Origin: JADKCL01 sp031415375
Lineage (GTDB): Bacteria; Bacteroidota; Bacteroidia; J057; JADKCL01
DNA length: 64,000 bases
Direction: 5' to 3'
NCBI GenBank assembly: GCA_031415375.1
Contig: JANORP010000289.1
Location: 1 to 64,000, forward strand
The notes beneath the pieces are model-generated. The model did not search any database. It saw only the letters and a program-made list of their open reading frames with translations, and was not told the DNA's origin. Of this stretch, positions 45,631 through 55,340 are shown one piece after another. Numbering within the stretch: the first letter of the stretch is position 1; each line of letters opens with the position of its first letter. The translations under genes and the position numbers were made by a program.

Positions 45631-47088
45631 ATGAAAACTAGCACCGCTCCCATGAATGCCTTGCCTACACCGCCCATGCTCTCCAAAAGATGGCCCTTGC
45701 TCGGCCATGCCCTTGAATTTGCCAAGGACCGCACCGCCCTCATCCAGCGTGGGCAGGCAGCCTTGGGCAACATCTTCGCCTTCAAGCTAGCCACCAAAAC
45801 CGCCATCGTCCTGAGCGGTCCCGAGTGGAATACCTTATTCTTCAAGGAAACCGACAAGACGCTTGACATGGCCAAGCCTTATGGATTTCTCAAACCGATC
45901 ACAGGCAATGTGAGTTTTGTCGCCGACCATGAATCCTATCTGAATCAGAAGCCATTGCTCTACGCGCCATTCCAGCGTGAGAAAATGCTCCGTTACCTGG
46001 AAATCACCGAGCAGACCGTGCGCCGTTGGCTCGATGCCCTGCCTGACGAGGGGCGCATGGAGCTCACCAAAACCATCACCCATCTTGTGCAACAGGTGGC
46101 TGGTCATTCTTTTTTGGGAGCCGATTTCATGGAAAAGGCGGGCGATGCATTTTGGGGAGACTACGAAATCATGGGTAAGGCATTGGATCCCTTGCTCAAT
46201 CCCAATCTGCCCTTGCCCAAATTCATCCGCCGTGACCGCGCCCGCAAGCGCATGGCCAAGACCCTGACGCCGATCCTCGCCGAGCGCCGCGCCTATCCCA
46301 CACGTTACGACGACCTGTTGCAAGACTTGATCAATACCTGCAAGGAAGACGGGCAGCCGGCGACAGACGAGGAATTGCTCAACTTCGTCATTGCCCTCAT
46401 GTTTGCAGGTCATGAAACCACTGCTGGCCAAGCTGCTTATACCATCATACAATTGCTAGAGCATCCAGACTATCTCGCCCAGGTACAACAAGAGCTCAAA
46501 GACCACTTCCCACATGGCAGCCATGTCGATGCACGCACATTGACCACGCTCAAGCACATACGCTGGGCGATCGACGAGACGACCCGCATGCGCCCGAGTG
46601 CAGACATCGTCGTACGTGTGACCAAGGAAGACATTGAAATCGGCGGTTACGCAATTGCCAAAGACACTCCTCTCTTTTTGAATGCCTGCACTTCTCATTT
46701 TATGGAAGACATCTTCCCAAATGCAACCCAGTACGATCCCGAGCGCTTCTCCCCCGACCGCAACGAACACAAGGCTTACAAGAACGCCATCATGGGCTTC
46801 GGTGGAGGCGTACACAAGTGCCCGGGAATGAGCTTTGCCCAAAACGAAATGCTCGCCATCACGGCCCTGTTACTACAAAACTTCGATCTGAAACTGGAGA
46901 CCCACAACACCCGTGCACGCCTAGACTTGGGTGCAAGCCGCCCTACAGAAACTTGGATCAGCTACAAACGGAAACCTGTTTCAGAGGCCGTTTCCAGCGA
47001 AGTCATGCAGGCAGCAGTGGCTGCGGGCTGCCCTCACATGATGAAAGCGCTGGCGGCCAAGCAAGCCATGGAAGAAGTTCCTGCTTGA
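45631..47088 (+). CDS. Cytochrome P450
   Basis: 485 residues. I-helix A-G-H-E-T-T, K-helix E-x-x-R (D-E-T-T-R-M-R-P), P-E-R-F segment, and the heme loop F-G-G-G-V-H-K-C-P-G with the axial Cys. All hallmarks of an active P450. No membrane anchor and no fused reductase, so it needs ferredoxin or flavodoxin partners. The overall pattern resembles CYP51/sterol-type or fatty-acid P450s of bacteria; substrate not inferable. The ATG at 45631 is used; the frame also opens at a TTG at 45601. A hairpin at 47095-47126 follows. Confidence 0.92.
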   Translation: MKTSTAPMNALPTPPMLSKRWPLLGHALEFAKDRTALIQRGQAALGNIFAFKLATKTAIVLSGPEWNTLFFKETDKTLDMAKPYGFLKPITGNVSFVADHESYLNQKPLLYAPFQREKMLRYLEITEQTVRRWLDALPDEGRMELTKTITHLVQQVAGHSFLGADFMEKAGDAFWGDYEIMGKALDPLLNPNLPLPKFIRRDRARKRMAKTLTPILAERRAYPTRYDDLLQDLINTCKEDGQPATDEELLNFVIALMFAGHETTAGQAAYTIIQLLEHPDYLAQVQQELKDHFPHGSHVDARTLTTLKHIRWAIDETTRMRPSADIVVRVTKEDIEIGGYAIAKDTPLFLNACTSHFMEDIFPNATQYDPERFSPDRNEHKAYKNAIMGFGGGVHKCPGMSFAQNEMLAITALLLQNFDLKLETHNTRARLDLGASRPTETWISYKRKPVSEAVSSEVMQAAVAAGCPHMMKALAAKQAMEEVPA

Positions 47089-47094
47089 GCATTG

Positions 47095-47126
47095 GGCTGG
47101 CTAGCACTTGGTCTTGGTAGCCAGCC
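47095..47126 (+). terminator. Terminator-like hairpin after the P450 gene
   Basis: GGCTGGCTA pairs perfectly with TAGCCAGCC around a 14-base loop, a few bases after the P450 stop, followed by TTCT. Confidence 0.5.
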
Positions 47127-47297
47127 TTCTGTGCCAGCAGGCATTCGATATTCCCAATTACCACCTCAAAGCGACCATCCCCCGCGTCGATGTCGCTGAA
47201 TTCTAAATGCAAGGCGATGGCCCTCGCAATCTGAGCGAACTTGCGGTGCTGGAAACGGCGTCTTTCAAAAATTGAGAGGCCCTTGCCCAGATAGAAC

Positions 47298-47990
47298 ATG
47301 GAAATGAAAATCAGGCGCATCTCCCTTGGGCTCTCGATCACAGCCGTGATCTTTTTGACCGCCACACTTGCGAGTGCGAAACTCGATGTGGGCAGCACTA
47401 TCGTCCCCAATTTTTGCATCACCCTGCTTATCGAGCTTGGACTTTCAATCTTGGCCATCCTGTTGCTGCGCAACATCATGACCATCCGCATTGCCCTACC
47501 ACAATTCAAGACCATTGTCAAACCCATTCTGCTAGGGATCGCCACCACGGTCCTCATCAATGCCACCATGACCCTCGTGACCAAACTCGCCGGTGAAAAA
47601 ATCGAAATCCCGGCAGCTCTGGCAAAGTTGCAACCCTGGCAGGTGATCTGTTTTGTATTTGTCTTGGCAAGCGTCGCCGAGGAAGTGCTGTTTCGTGGAT
47701 TGTTACTCAATCTGCTCAAACCTCTTCAAAACAAAAGTTACTCAGTTTTCAAACGCCGCCTGAGCCTGCCTGTAATCATCAGCGCCAGCGCCTTTGGCGC
47801 AGCACACCTCGTTTTGCTCACCACCGATGCGAGTGCATTGTTTTTGGTGAGAATTGTTCTGTTTACCACCTGCCTCGGCATCATCGCTGGCTACTATCAG
47901 GAAAAGTACAACAACCACTCCTATGCCATCATCGTGCATATGTCGGGCAATTTTTTGGCCATCATAGCTTCATTTTCTTTGCAGCAATGA
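47298..47990 (+). CDS. CPBP-family intramembrane metalloprotease (CAAX/Abi type)
   Basis: 230 residues with about six membrane spans. The ABI motifs are present: E-E-V-L-F-R-G near residue 132, a conserved F-G-A-A-H at about 162-166, and a further H in I-V-H-M-S-G-N near 214. These supply the metal-binding and catalytic residues of Rce1-like proteases. Bacterial members are linked to peptide maturation, immunity or stress; no substrate is nearby. Alone between the P450 gene and the large T9SS gene. Confidence 0.88.
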   Translation: MEMKIRRISLGLSITAVIFLTATLASAKLDVGSTIVPNFCITLLIELGLSILAILLLRNIMTIRIALPQFKTIVKPILLGIATTVLINATMTLVTKLAGEKIEIPAALAKLQPWQVICFVFVLASVAEEVLFRGLLLNLLKPLQNKSYSVFKRRLSLPVIISASAFGAAHLVLLTTDASALFLVRIVLFTTCLGIIAGYYQEKYNNHSYAIIVHMSGNFLAIIASFSLQQ

Positions 47991-48272
47991 TTGGACCGTG
48001 CGACGGCGAGTTCGCCCATGATCCAAGCATGGGCAGTATGCACGTTGAAGATTGCTGTAAAACGGGAATCCTCACAGCTGTCCAAATCTGGGATCATGCG
48101 CCTCCAATTGTCCAGATAGCCTCCTGCAAGCTATTTCTAGCAACATCATAAATATACATGAGCAAACCTTAGCTAGCATATTAACAAAAATTTGCACGGC
48201 TGGAAAAATCCTGCAAACTTAGAGCTGGTAAAAGGTCTTAAAAACAGTTGTTGGTTCATTAATTTTTGATTC

Positions 48273-51200
48273 ATGAAGAAAATTGCATTGCTCGTCCTCC
48301 TCTTTTGTGGGGTTGTGACCCTTCGTGCCCAAGTGGACAATACCACAGGCGTGATTGTCGCATCAGAATTCCACGTCACCCGCCCATTGCGGGAGATTTT
48401 TGCAGAAAATCCCGTTGACGAAAGCAAAATCGTCAAAAAAATTACCGAATCTGGGGATCGGCAACACCGCATCCCGACAAATTTTGTAAACACCGTTGCA
48501 GATGGTGCCGCCTATGGCAACGATCCTGCAAGCATTCAAGACAAGGTTGGTCCGGTACCAGCCCTTCCTATGCGTGCAAACTTCCTCGGCCAGACAGCGA
48601 GTGGCTTCAGGCCCATGGATCCCAGCGGTGCTGTGGGACCCAACCACTATATCCAGATGATCAACTCGACCACGTTCAAGGTCTATAACAAGACAGGAAC
48701 CGTCTTGCTCACAGCCACCTTGGGCAACCTGTGGTCACCAGCCACTGCCAATGCAGGAGACCCTGTCGTGATGTATGACAAGGCTGCCGATAGGTGGTTT
48801 CTATCCCAGTTTGGCAGCAGTGCCGATAGGAAAATTTTCATCGCAGTTTCCACAACGAGCGATCCACTCGGTTCCTATTATACCTACACTTATGTGTCAC
48901 CCGAGTTTCCCGACTATCTCAAGTTTGGCGTATGGCAAGATGGCTATTACATGACCTCCAACCAAGGCACGCAGCGTGTGTTTGCCTTTGAGCGCTCTGC
49001 CATGCTCGCAGGCACCCCTGGTGCCCGCTCGATCTACGTGAACTATGCCCCGCCCAAATCAGGCTTTTTTGTGCCCTTGACAGGGGATGCTTCCGATGGT
49101 GTATTGCCAGCGGCGGGCTCACCATGCCCGATCTTTTCTTACTCAGACAATGGTTGGGGCGCAGGCTTCTTTGACCGGGTCAATGTCTATAACATGACCG
49201 TGAACTGGGTGCCAGCTGTGCCAACCGCCAGCATCGCCTTGGCGACCAATATCACCACCGCCGCATTTGACGGTTCCTATGATGTGAACTGGGACGATTG
49301 CCCGCAGCCAGGCACGACACAGAAACTCGACGGTATCGGTGGCGCAATGATGTACCGCGCGCAATGGAAGACATGGAGTGGTTACAACTCCGTTCTGCTC
49401 AACTGGGCCGTCAAAATCAGCGCTACCCAACGTGGCATCAAGTGGGTCGAGTTGCGTCAAAGCCAAAGCACAGGTGTGTGGACGCTTTACCAAGAAGGCA
49501 TCTATGCCCCAGGTACCGACACGCGCTGGATGGGAAGCATCGCTATGGACAACAATGGCTCCATCGGATTGAGCTATATCAGGTCCAATTCCACGGCACT
49601 CTATCCAGGTCTCTACTATACTGGCCGCAGAAGCTGCGATCCACTCGGCACCTTGCCCGTCACTGAGACTGTTGTGATCGCGGGAACTGGCTCCCAAACT
49701 GGCGGTGTGAACCGTGTCGGTGATTATGCGCAAACGACTTTGGATCCAGATGGCGTTACTTTCTGGGGCACGAGCGAATACATGGGCGGCACCACAGGTG
49801 GCTCCGCTGCGCGCACACGCGTCTTCTCCTATCAGATCACGCCATGCAGCTCAGGTGCTACGGCAGGTGTCGCAATCGCGCTCTCAAGCGGTAGCAACCC
49901 TTCCTGCACAGGTGCATCCATGACCTTCACAGCAACCCCAACCAATGGCGGCACAACACCTGCCTACCAGTGGAAGGTCAATGGCGTGAATGCTGGCACC
50001 AACAGTGCCACATTTACCACCACGACCCTCACGAATGGGCAGATTGTCACCTGCGTGATGACCTCCAATCTAGCAGGCGTGCTCGGCAACCCAGCGACGT
50101 CCAACGCGATCACGGTCACGATCAACGCCGCCGTGGCACCTGCGGTCTCGATCGCATTGACCACAGGCACCAACCCATCATGTGCAGGTGCTTCCAAAAC
50201 TTTCACCGCCACACCTACCAATGGCGGCACCACTCCGTCTTACCAGTGGAAGATCAGCGGCGTGAATGCTGGCACCAACAGCGCCACGTTTACGACAACT
50301 GCACTCACCGCTGGCCAGATCGTGACCTGCGTGATGACCTCCAACCTCGCTTGCGCCAGCCCCACGACGGCTACCAGCACTGGCATCACAGCTTCGTTTA
50401 CCGCAGCGGTGACACCCGCAGTGTCTATCGCACTCACGACAGGTACCAATCCTGCCGCATCTGGCACCTCGCTCACATTCACCGCTACACCTACCAATGG
50501 TGGCACCACCCCAGCCTATCAATGGAAAGTGAATGCCGTGAATGCAGGCACCAACAGTGCTACATTCACCACCACTACCCTCACCAATGGCGCCATCGTG
50601 ACTTGCGTCATGACCTCCAATGCTGCCTGCCCTAGCCCAGCTACTGCAACAAGCAACGCGATCACGATGACGATCACTGGAAGCATCACATATTGTGCTG
50701 CCAGCACCACCAATATCACCTTTGAGTACATCTCCAACGTGACCATTGGCACGATCAACAATACGACCGCAGCCACATCCTACACAGACTATTCCGCGCT
50801 TTCGACGGGCGTCGTGCGGGGTGTCGCAAAGGCGATCACGGTTTCAATCGGCGGTGGATACACGACTGATAAAGTGTTTATCTGGGTGGACTGGAACAAC
50901 AACGGCATACTCACAGATGCTGGAGAGGCTGTTTTTGCCTCGGCAGCTGGTGTAGGCCCACATTCGACCACGATCACTGCACCTGTAGGCACCTCCATCG
51001 GTGCACACAGGATGCGCATCCGCCTTACCGACACTGGCGCTGGACCAAATCTGACCCCATGTGGCAGCTCGACCTATGGCGAAGTGGAAGACTATACCCT
51101 GAACGTCGCCGCAGCCAAAATGGGCGATGCCCTACTTGCCGACCAAGTCGTCACAGGCGCTGGCGTCAACTCGGTAGAGCTTTCAGTATTCCCGAATCCC

Positions 51201-51404
51201 AACAGTGGCGCATTCACCATCAAGTCAACCCAATCGGGCACCTATTACTTGATGAATGAAATGGGCCAACTCATGCAAAAGATCACCTTGTCGGCCGACA
51301 ATAGCTTCAATGCTAGCATCGCCAACTTGGCACCTGGCGTGTACTTCCTGTCTGGCCAAACCAAGGAAGGTGTCACGAAACAAAAGATTGTAGTGACGCA
51401 CTAA
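48273..51404 (+). CDS. Large secreted protein with Ig-like repeats, GEVED domain and T9SS sorting domain
   Basis: 1043 residues. Signal peptide about 1-19 (ends T-L-R-A-Q). Residues 90-525 form a large N-terminal domain with W and G motifs (D-P-S-G-A-V-G-P-N-H-Y near 113 is a hallmark of a beta-propeller-like secreted family). Then three tandem 92-residue Ig-like units (about 533-805), a GEVED domain (about 840-945, ending G-E-V-E-D-Y-T-L-N-V), and a T9SS sorting domain (about 970-1043, F-P-N-P-N-S-G-A-F...K-Q-K-I-V-V). Probably a surface adhesin or scaffold; no enzyme motif. A clear terminator follows. Confidence 0.88.
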   Translation: MKKIALLVLLFCGVVTLRAQVDNTTGVIVASEFHVTRPLREIFAENPVDESKIVKKITESGDRQHRIPTNFVNTVADGAAYGNDPASIQDKVGPVPALPMRANFLGQTASGFRPMDPSGAVGPNHYIQMINSTTFKVYNKTGTVLLTATLGNLWSPATANAGDPVVMYDKAADRWFLSQFGSSADRKIFIAVSTTSDPLGSYYTYTYVSPEFPDYLKFGVWQDGYYMTSNQGTQRVFAFERSAMLAGTPGARSIYVNYAPPKSGFFVPLTGDASDGVLPAAGSPCPIFSYSDNGWGAGFFDRVNVYNMTVNWVPAVPTASIALATNITTAAFDGSYDVNWDDCPQPGTTQKLDGIGGAMMYRAQWKTWSGYNSVLLNWAVKISATQRGIKWVELRQSQSTGVWTLYQEGIYAPGTDTRWMGSIAMDNNGSIGLSYIRSNSTALYPGLYYTGRRSCDPLGTLPVTETVVIAGTGSQTGGVNRVGDYAQTTLDPDGVTFWGTSEYMGGTTGGSAARTRVFSYQITPCSSGATAGVAIALSSGSNPSCTGASMTFTATPTNGGTTPAYQWKVNGVNAGTNSATFTTTTLTNGQIVTCVMTSNLAGVLGNPATSNAITVTINAAVAPAVSIALTTGTNPSCAGASKTFTATPTNGGTTPSYQWKISGVNAGTNSATFTTTALTAGQIVTCVMTSNLACASPTTATSTGITASFTAAVTPAVSIALTTGTNPAASGTSLTFTATPTNGGTTPAYQWKVNAVNAGTNSATFTTTTLTNGAIVTCVMTSNAACPSPATATSNAITMTITGSITYCAASTTNITFEYISNVTIGTINNTTAATSYTDYSALSTGVVRGVAKAITVSIGGGYTTDKVFIWVDWNNNGILTDAGEAVFASAAGVGPHSTTITAPVGTSIGAHRMRIRLTDTGAGPNLTPCGSSTYGEVEDYTLNVAAAKMGDALLADQVVTGAGVNSVELSVFPNPNSGAFTIKSTQSGTYYLMNEMGQLMQKITLSADNSFNASIANLAPGVYFLSGQTKEGVTKQKIVVTH
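49868..50695 (+). repeat. Three tandem 276-bp repeats within the T9SS protein gene
   Basis: Units begin at about 49868, 50144 and 50420, each 276 bases (92 codons). They encode near-identical Ig-like modules (S-I-A-L-T-T-G-T-N-P ... Y-Q-W-K ... C-V-M-T-S-N). High DNA identity suggests recent duplication or recombination, so copy number may vary between strains. Confidence 0.75.
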
Positions 51405-51432
51405 GATTGCGGCTGATGCAATTGGAAGTTAG

Positions 51433-51470
51433 AAATGGAGCCCATCTTGCGACGGGCTCCATTTACTTTT
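51433..51470 (+). terminator. Rho-independent-type terminator
   Basis: AAATGGAGCCC pairs with GGGCTCCATTT around a 10-base loop and is followed by ACTTTT, about 30 bases after the T9SS gene. Confidence 0.75.
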
Positions 51471-51585
51471 AGAATGTGTTTTTCCCTGTGGGGGAATGCT
51501 CCAAAATTGGTGCAAAACAACGTGATGGAATCCATTCACAAATGCCAACAAAACCGTAGGTTTGGCAACAGATCGTTGCCTCAAA

Positions 51586-52713
51586 ATGCCGCCATACGAA
51601 GACCTTCATTTCCAGTCGTCCAGCAAATTCTATGGTCTTGACCACCTGCGCTCTGTAGCCATTATCTTTGTTTTTCTTTTCCATTACAAACTTTCCATGT
51701 TTGGGCATCCATTATGGTTGGAGGATGTGGCAAAATTTGGGTGGACGGGTGTCGATCTCTTTTTTGTGCTGAGTGGTTTTTTGATTTCATCGCAACTCTT
51801 TCTTGCGATCAAGCAGGGCCAATCGGCCCTCCTCAAGGCATTCTTTTTGAAGCGCGCCTTCAGAATTCTGCCAGCCTACCTTGTTGTTGTGGCCATCTAT
51901 TTTTGCTTTCCTGGCTTTCATGAGCGGGAAGCACTTCCTGCAATCTGGCGCTTCCTCACATTCACCCAAAACATTGGGCTCAACATTCAAACATCGGGCA
52001 CATTTTCCCATGCCTGGTCACTCTGCGTCGAAGAGCATTTTTACCTCGTTTTTCCCTTGATTGTGTTCACATTCCAATATCTGAACAGATTCAAGTACGC
52101 GGCTTGGCTATTGATAGCGCTGTTCTGCATCGGGCTGGGACTGAGAATGTATGCCTTCGACCAATTGTATCTTCCCCATGTGGCAGACGAAGATGCATGG
52201 CGCTATTGGTATCAACACATCTATTACCCCACCTACACACGCATGGATGGCCTTTTGGTGGGTGTATCTATTGCTGGCCTTTTCCATTTTGCCCCCCATT
52301 GGTGGCGCGCAATTTCCAAGTTCGGAAATCTACTTTTGTTGGGCGGATTGGCTTTGCTTGCGTTGGCGTATCATCTCTGTTTCGATACCCAATCCTATGT
52401 TGCGAGCATCTATGGTTTCCCGCTCATTGCAGCGGGCTATGGTTTGCTGGTGATGGGCGCCATCAGCCCGACCAGCTTCTTGTTCCACTGGAAATCCAAG
52501 GCCACGGCCTACATCGCGACTACATCATACGCCCTCTACCTCACGCACAAGGGCATCTGCCACATCACCCAAGAAGCGGCCGCAAGCTACGGCTTGGACA
52601 TCGACAGCAATCTCATGCTGTTGATATGTGTGCTCACTTGCATCCTCGGGGCGAGCCTACTGCATTTCGTCGTTGAGAAACCCTTCATGCAATTGCGACA
52701 GAGAATGGTCTGA
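51586..52713 (+). CDS. Acyltransferase family 3 (OafA/YrhL-type) membrane protein
   Basis: 375 residues with about ten membrane spans. Opening Y-G-L-D-H-L-R-S-V-A-I, the catalytic-type H of family 3 acyltransferases, followed by W-T-G-V-D-L-F-F-V-L-S-G-F-L-I-S and W-S-L-C-V-E-E-H-F-Y-L, both classical family motifs. Such proteins O-acylate sugars of the envelope or exopolysaccharides. ATG at 51586; an in-frame TTG at 51562 would add eight residues. The stop lies 22 bases from the end of the convergent amylase gene. Confidence 0.92.
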   Translation: MPPYEDLHFQSSSKFYGLDHLRSVAIIFVFLFHYKLSMFGHPLWLEDVAKFGWTGVDLFFVLSGFLISSQLFLAIKQGQSALLKAFFLKRAFRILPAYLVVVAIYFCFPGFHEREALPAIWRFLTFTQNIGLNIQTSGTFSHAWSLCVEEHFYLVFPLIVFTFQYLNRFKYAAWLLIALFCIGLGLRMYAFDQLYLPHVADEDAWRYWYQHIYYPTYTRMDGLLVGVSIAGLFHFAPHWWRAISKFGNLLLLGGLALLALAYHLCFDTQSYVASIYGFPLIAAGYGLLVMGAISPTSFLFHWKSKATAYIATTSYALYLTHKGICHITQEAAASYGLDIDSNLMLLICVLTCILGASLLHFVVEKPFMQLRQRMV

Positions 52714-52734
52714 AAAGGATTTGAAGGAAACCCC

Positions 52735-55152
52735 TCATTCCACCACCTCAAAACTCAATCCGGGCAAATCCATGAAACCGCCATCGAGCAGCGCACCCTT
52801 CCCGAATAGGAATTGTGCATGCTCCAAAGCTTCGGTTTCGGGGAAATGAAATTTGCCGTCGGTCTTGCCGAGATTCACGACAAGCCATACAGGTTCCGAA
52901 ATATACTGACGCTTCATAGCGACGAGATTGCCTTGGACATAGACCTCGGTCGAGCCATACAAAACCGCCATGCTGCGCTTGCGCATGTGGGCCAACTTGC
53001 TCACAATCGCCTTCGTTTCCAGTTCCTCCGGCGACAATCCGCTGAAAATCATGTCGCGACGATTGTCGGGATCTCCCGCTCCAACCATCCCGATCTCGTC
53101 GCCATAATACATCACAGGGACACCCGGCCCCATCAATAGCCAAGCCTGCAACAATTGCAGACGCTTGTAGCCGTCCATGTTCTTGAGTTTTACGGCACGC
53201 TTCCAGCCAGCCTCTTTTGGATCCTCATTGCTGCCGATCGCCTCACCTGCGTAGGCGATGAAGCGCGGCATGTCGTGGTTGCCCGTAATATTACCCATGA
53301 GCGAATGGCTTCCATAGGCGGTTTCGCTTGCGGCCATGCTCTCGGGTAGCCGCACGAGATTCTTTTCGCCACCAGAAAACACGCCCTTCAACGTCCAATA
53401 ATAATTGAAGTCAAACTGTCCCGTCAGGAGGCCCGAACCCACATAACTTCCGATCAATTCGCGGCTGCCAAAGGTCTCTCCGATTTGGTACAATTCCTTG
53501 TTTTCAGGAAGCATATATTGCGTCTTGAGCTTTTGCGTGAGGCGGCGCCAAAACTCGGTGGGCACGTGCTTGGTGGCATCTTGCCTGAAGCCATCCAAAC
53601 CAAAATGCTGAATCCAATACAAGGCTGAATCGCTCTGGAATTCGACGACCTCGGGCTTGGAGTAATCCAAGCTCGGCATAAAAGTATCAAACCAAGTGCC
53701 GATGCGATGTGTGTCCCACAAGCGCACATTGAGTACGCTGTCTTTGAGGTACAATTCAGTTTTCCATTCAGGATGCGCCTTGATCATCGGGTGCTCTTCG
53801 TGCAAATGGTTGGCGACATAATCGAGGATGATTTTGATGCCGTGGGCATGCGCCTCACGCACCATATCGATCAATTCCTGATCGGTCCCAAAGCGGTGAT
53901 CGACATGTGTACTCGACACTGGCCAATAACCATGGTAGCCTGAAAACCAGCGTCGTGGTTCAGGATATTCTTGGTAGGCGACCTCAGGGTTTTGTACAAT
54001 CGGCGAGATCCAAAGCATATTCACGCCGAGCGAATCAAAATAGCCTTCCTTGATCCTGAGCCGCAGGCCCGCAATATCCCCGCCATGAAAATCGGCCTTG
54101 TAATCGACGCGAGGATCGTTGAGTGGGGCATCATTGGTGGTGTCGCCGTTGCTGAAGCGATCGACCATCATGAAATAGATCACATTGCTTTGCGGGTCGG
54201 CATCGGTAATGCCGCCAGCATTCAAAACTGGAATCCCATTTTCCAATGGGATCAAGATATCATTCGTCCAAAAACGCTCGTCCTGCGCAACAATGCGAAT
54301 ATGGCTGCGCTTCAATCCCTTTGCAGCCGCAGGAATCATCAGACTCAAATCATTGCGCGCGCTTGGATCTTTGGAAGGCGTCAAAGCCAGTCGCTCATTT
54401 TCCCAGAATGCAAATACATCTTCAGGCGCATAGGCATGCAAGACGCTGTCGTGCCGCATCGGTAGAATGAGCAATTCATCATCTGCCTTGCACATCCCCC
54501 AGTGCAAGCGCACGGTCTCCACGCTACGCCCCAAACCTGCACCCACCACCAATTCAGAATTGATGCCACCGATACCATTGGGAACCTTGACAGGATTGGC
54601 AGGGTCGAGCATCCACTTGCCATCGATCACCAATTGGTATTGATAGCGCCCTGGATTGAGCCGCATCGTGATTTCCCATTTGCCATCCTTCAAAGTCATC
54701 GGGCCCGTCTCGGGATTCCATCCATTGATCTCGCCAGCGACCTGCACTTTTTCATAGACCTTTCCCTTGGGTTCAAACGCAATCACGACATCGGCCTCCC
54801 GCGAGCGCCGCACCAAAATATTGTAGCGGTGCTTGCCAAACATCAAATCCAAAGTGGACAGCCAAGGCAAGCCTTCCCTAGCTTCCACGACCGTGATCGT
54901 ATGCCGCGCGGAGTCTGCTATCGACACCAAATGGGCATCCATGGAAATGGAATCTGGCCATTCACCATTGGGGAAATAATCTTCCAAAACGATGACGCTC
55001 GTGTCGGCTGCCAATTGTATGGGTGAAAACAAACCTACACTCGCTGGCGCTGGCCGCTCAAATACCACTGGCGAAGATGCATCGTCGGGGGACTTGCAAG
55101 CCCATCCCAGTACCATCAAAACAACGAAAAACAGGGCAAACCGAACTTTCAT
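52735..55152 (-). CDS. GH13 alpha-amylase-family lipoprotein (SusG/cyclomaltodextrinase-like)
   Basis: 805 residues. A lipoprotein signal ends at Cys19 (L-G-W-A-C). Two N-terminal beta domains, the second resembling a glycogen-binding/CBM48-type module (about 130-205, V-A-G-E-I-N-G-W-N-P), then the GH13 barrel with D-Y-V-A-N-H, nucleophile Asp525 (G-F-R-Q-D-A), acid/base Glu559 (G-E-T-F) and transition-state Asp627 (G-N-H-D). All catalytic residues present. Expected on the outer surface or in the periplasm, cleaving starch-like glucans. No SusC/SusD genes are adjacent. ATG at 55152 gives the best signal peptide; the frame opens at 55173. Confidence 0.93.
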   Translation of the reverse strand: MKVRFALFFVVLMVLGWACKSPDDASSPVVFERPAPASVGLFSPIQLAADTSVIVLEDYFPNGEWPDSISMDAHLVSIADSARHTITVVEAREGLPWLSTLDLMFGKHRYNILVRRSREADVVIAFEPKGKVYEKVQVAGEINGWNPETGPMTLKDGKWEITMRLNPGRYQYQLVIDGKWMLDPANPVKVPNGIGGINSELVVGAGLGRSVETVRLHWGMCKADDELLILPMRHDSVLHAYAPEDVFAFWENERLALTPSKDPSARNDLSLMIPAAAKGLKRSHIRIVAQDERFWTNDILIPLENGIPVLNAGGITDADPQSNVIYFMMVDRFSNGDTTNDAPLNDPRVDYKADFHGGDIAGLRLRIKEGYFDSLGVNMLWISPIVQNPEVAYQEYPEPRRWFSGYHGYWPVSSTHVDHRFGTDQELIDMVREAHAHGIKIILDYVANHLHEEHPMIKAHPEWKTELYLKDSVLNVRLWDTHRIGTWFDTFMPSLDYSKPEVVEFQSDSALYWIQHFGLDGFRQDATKHVPTEFWRRLTQKLKTQYMLPENKELYQIGETFGSRELIGSYVGSGLLTGQFDFNYYWTLKGVFSGGEKNLVRLPESMAASETAYGSHSLMGNITGNHDMPRFIAYAGEAIGSNEDPKEAGWKRAVKLKNMDGYKRLQLLQAWLLMGPGVPVMYYGDEIGMVGAGDPDNRRDMIFSGLSPEELETKAIVSKLAHMRKRSMAVLYGSTEVYVQGNLVAMKRQYISEPVWLVVNLGKTDGKFHFPETEALEHAQFLFGKGALLDGGFMDLPGLSFEVVE

Positions 55153-55340
55153 CCGGAAATTTACAAAAGGCAAAAGGAATCACAAAATGCATCAACGCTG
55201 CGCTTGATACAATTCGCACAGCCCGCAAAAAGTCAACATTGCAGACATCAAGGAATCCCCAAATCACCCAAAGTCCAACATTCCAAACAGATTTTGGCCC
55301 CTGCGCGTCGGGACTGCAAATTCTGCTCCTATCTTGCACC

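Noticed and set aside
47003..47285. Minus-strand frame behind the P450 gene with protein-like composition (F-E-R-R-R-F-Q-H-R-K-F-A-Q-I-A)
   Set aside because: It overlaps the CPBP and P450 genes on the other strand, has no start of its own and no family I know; at best a gene remnant.
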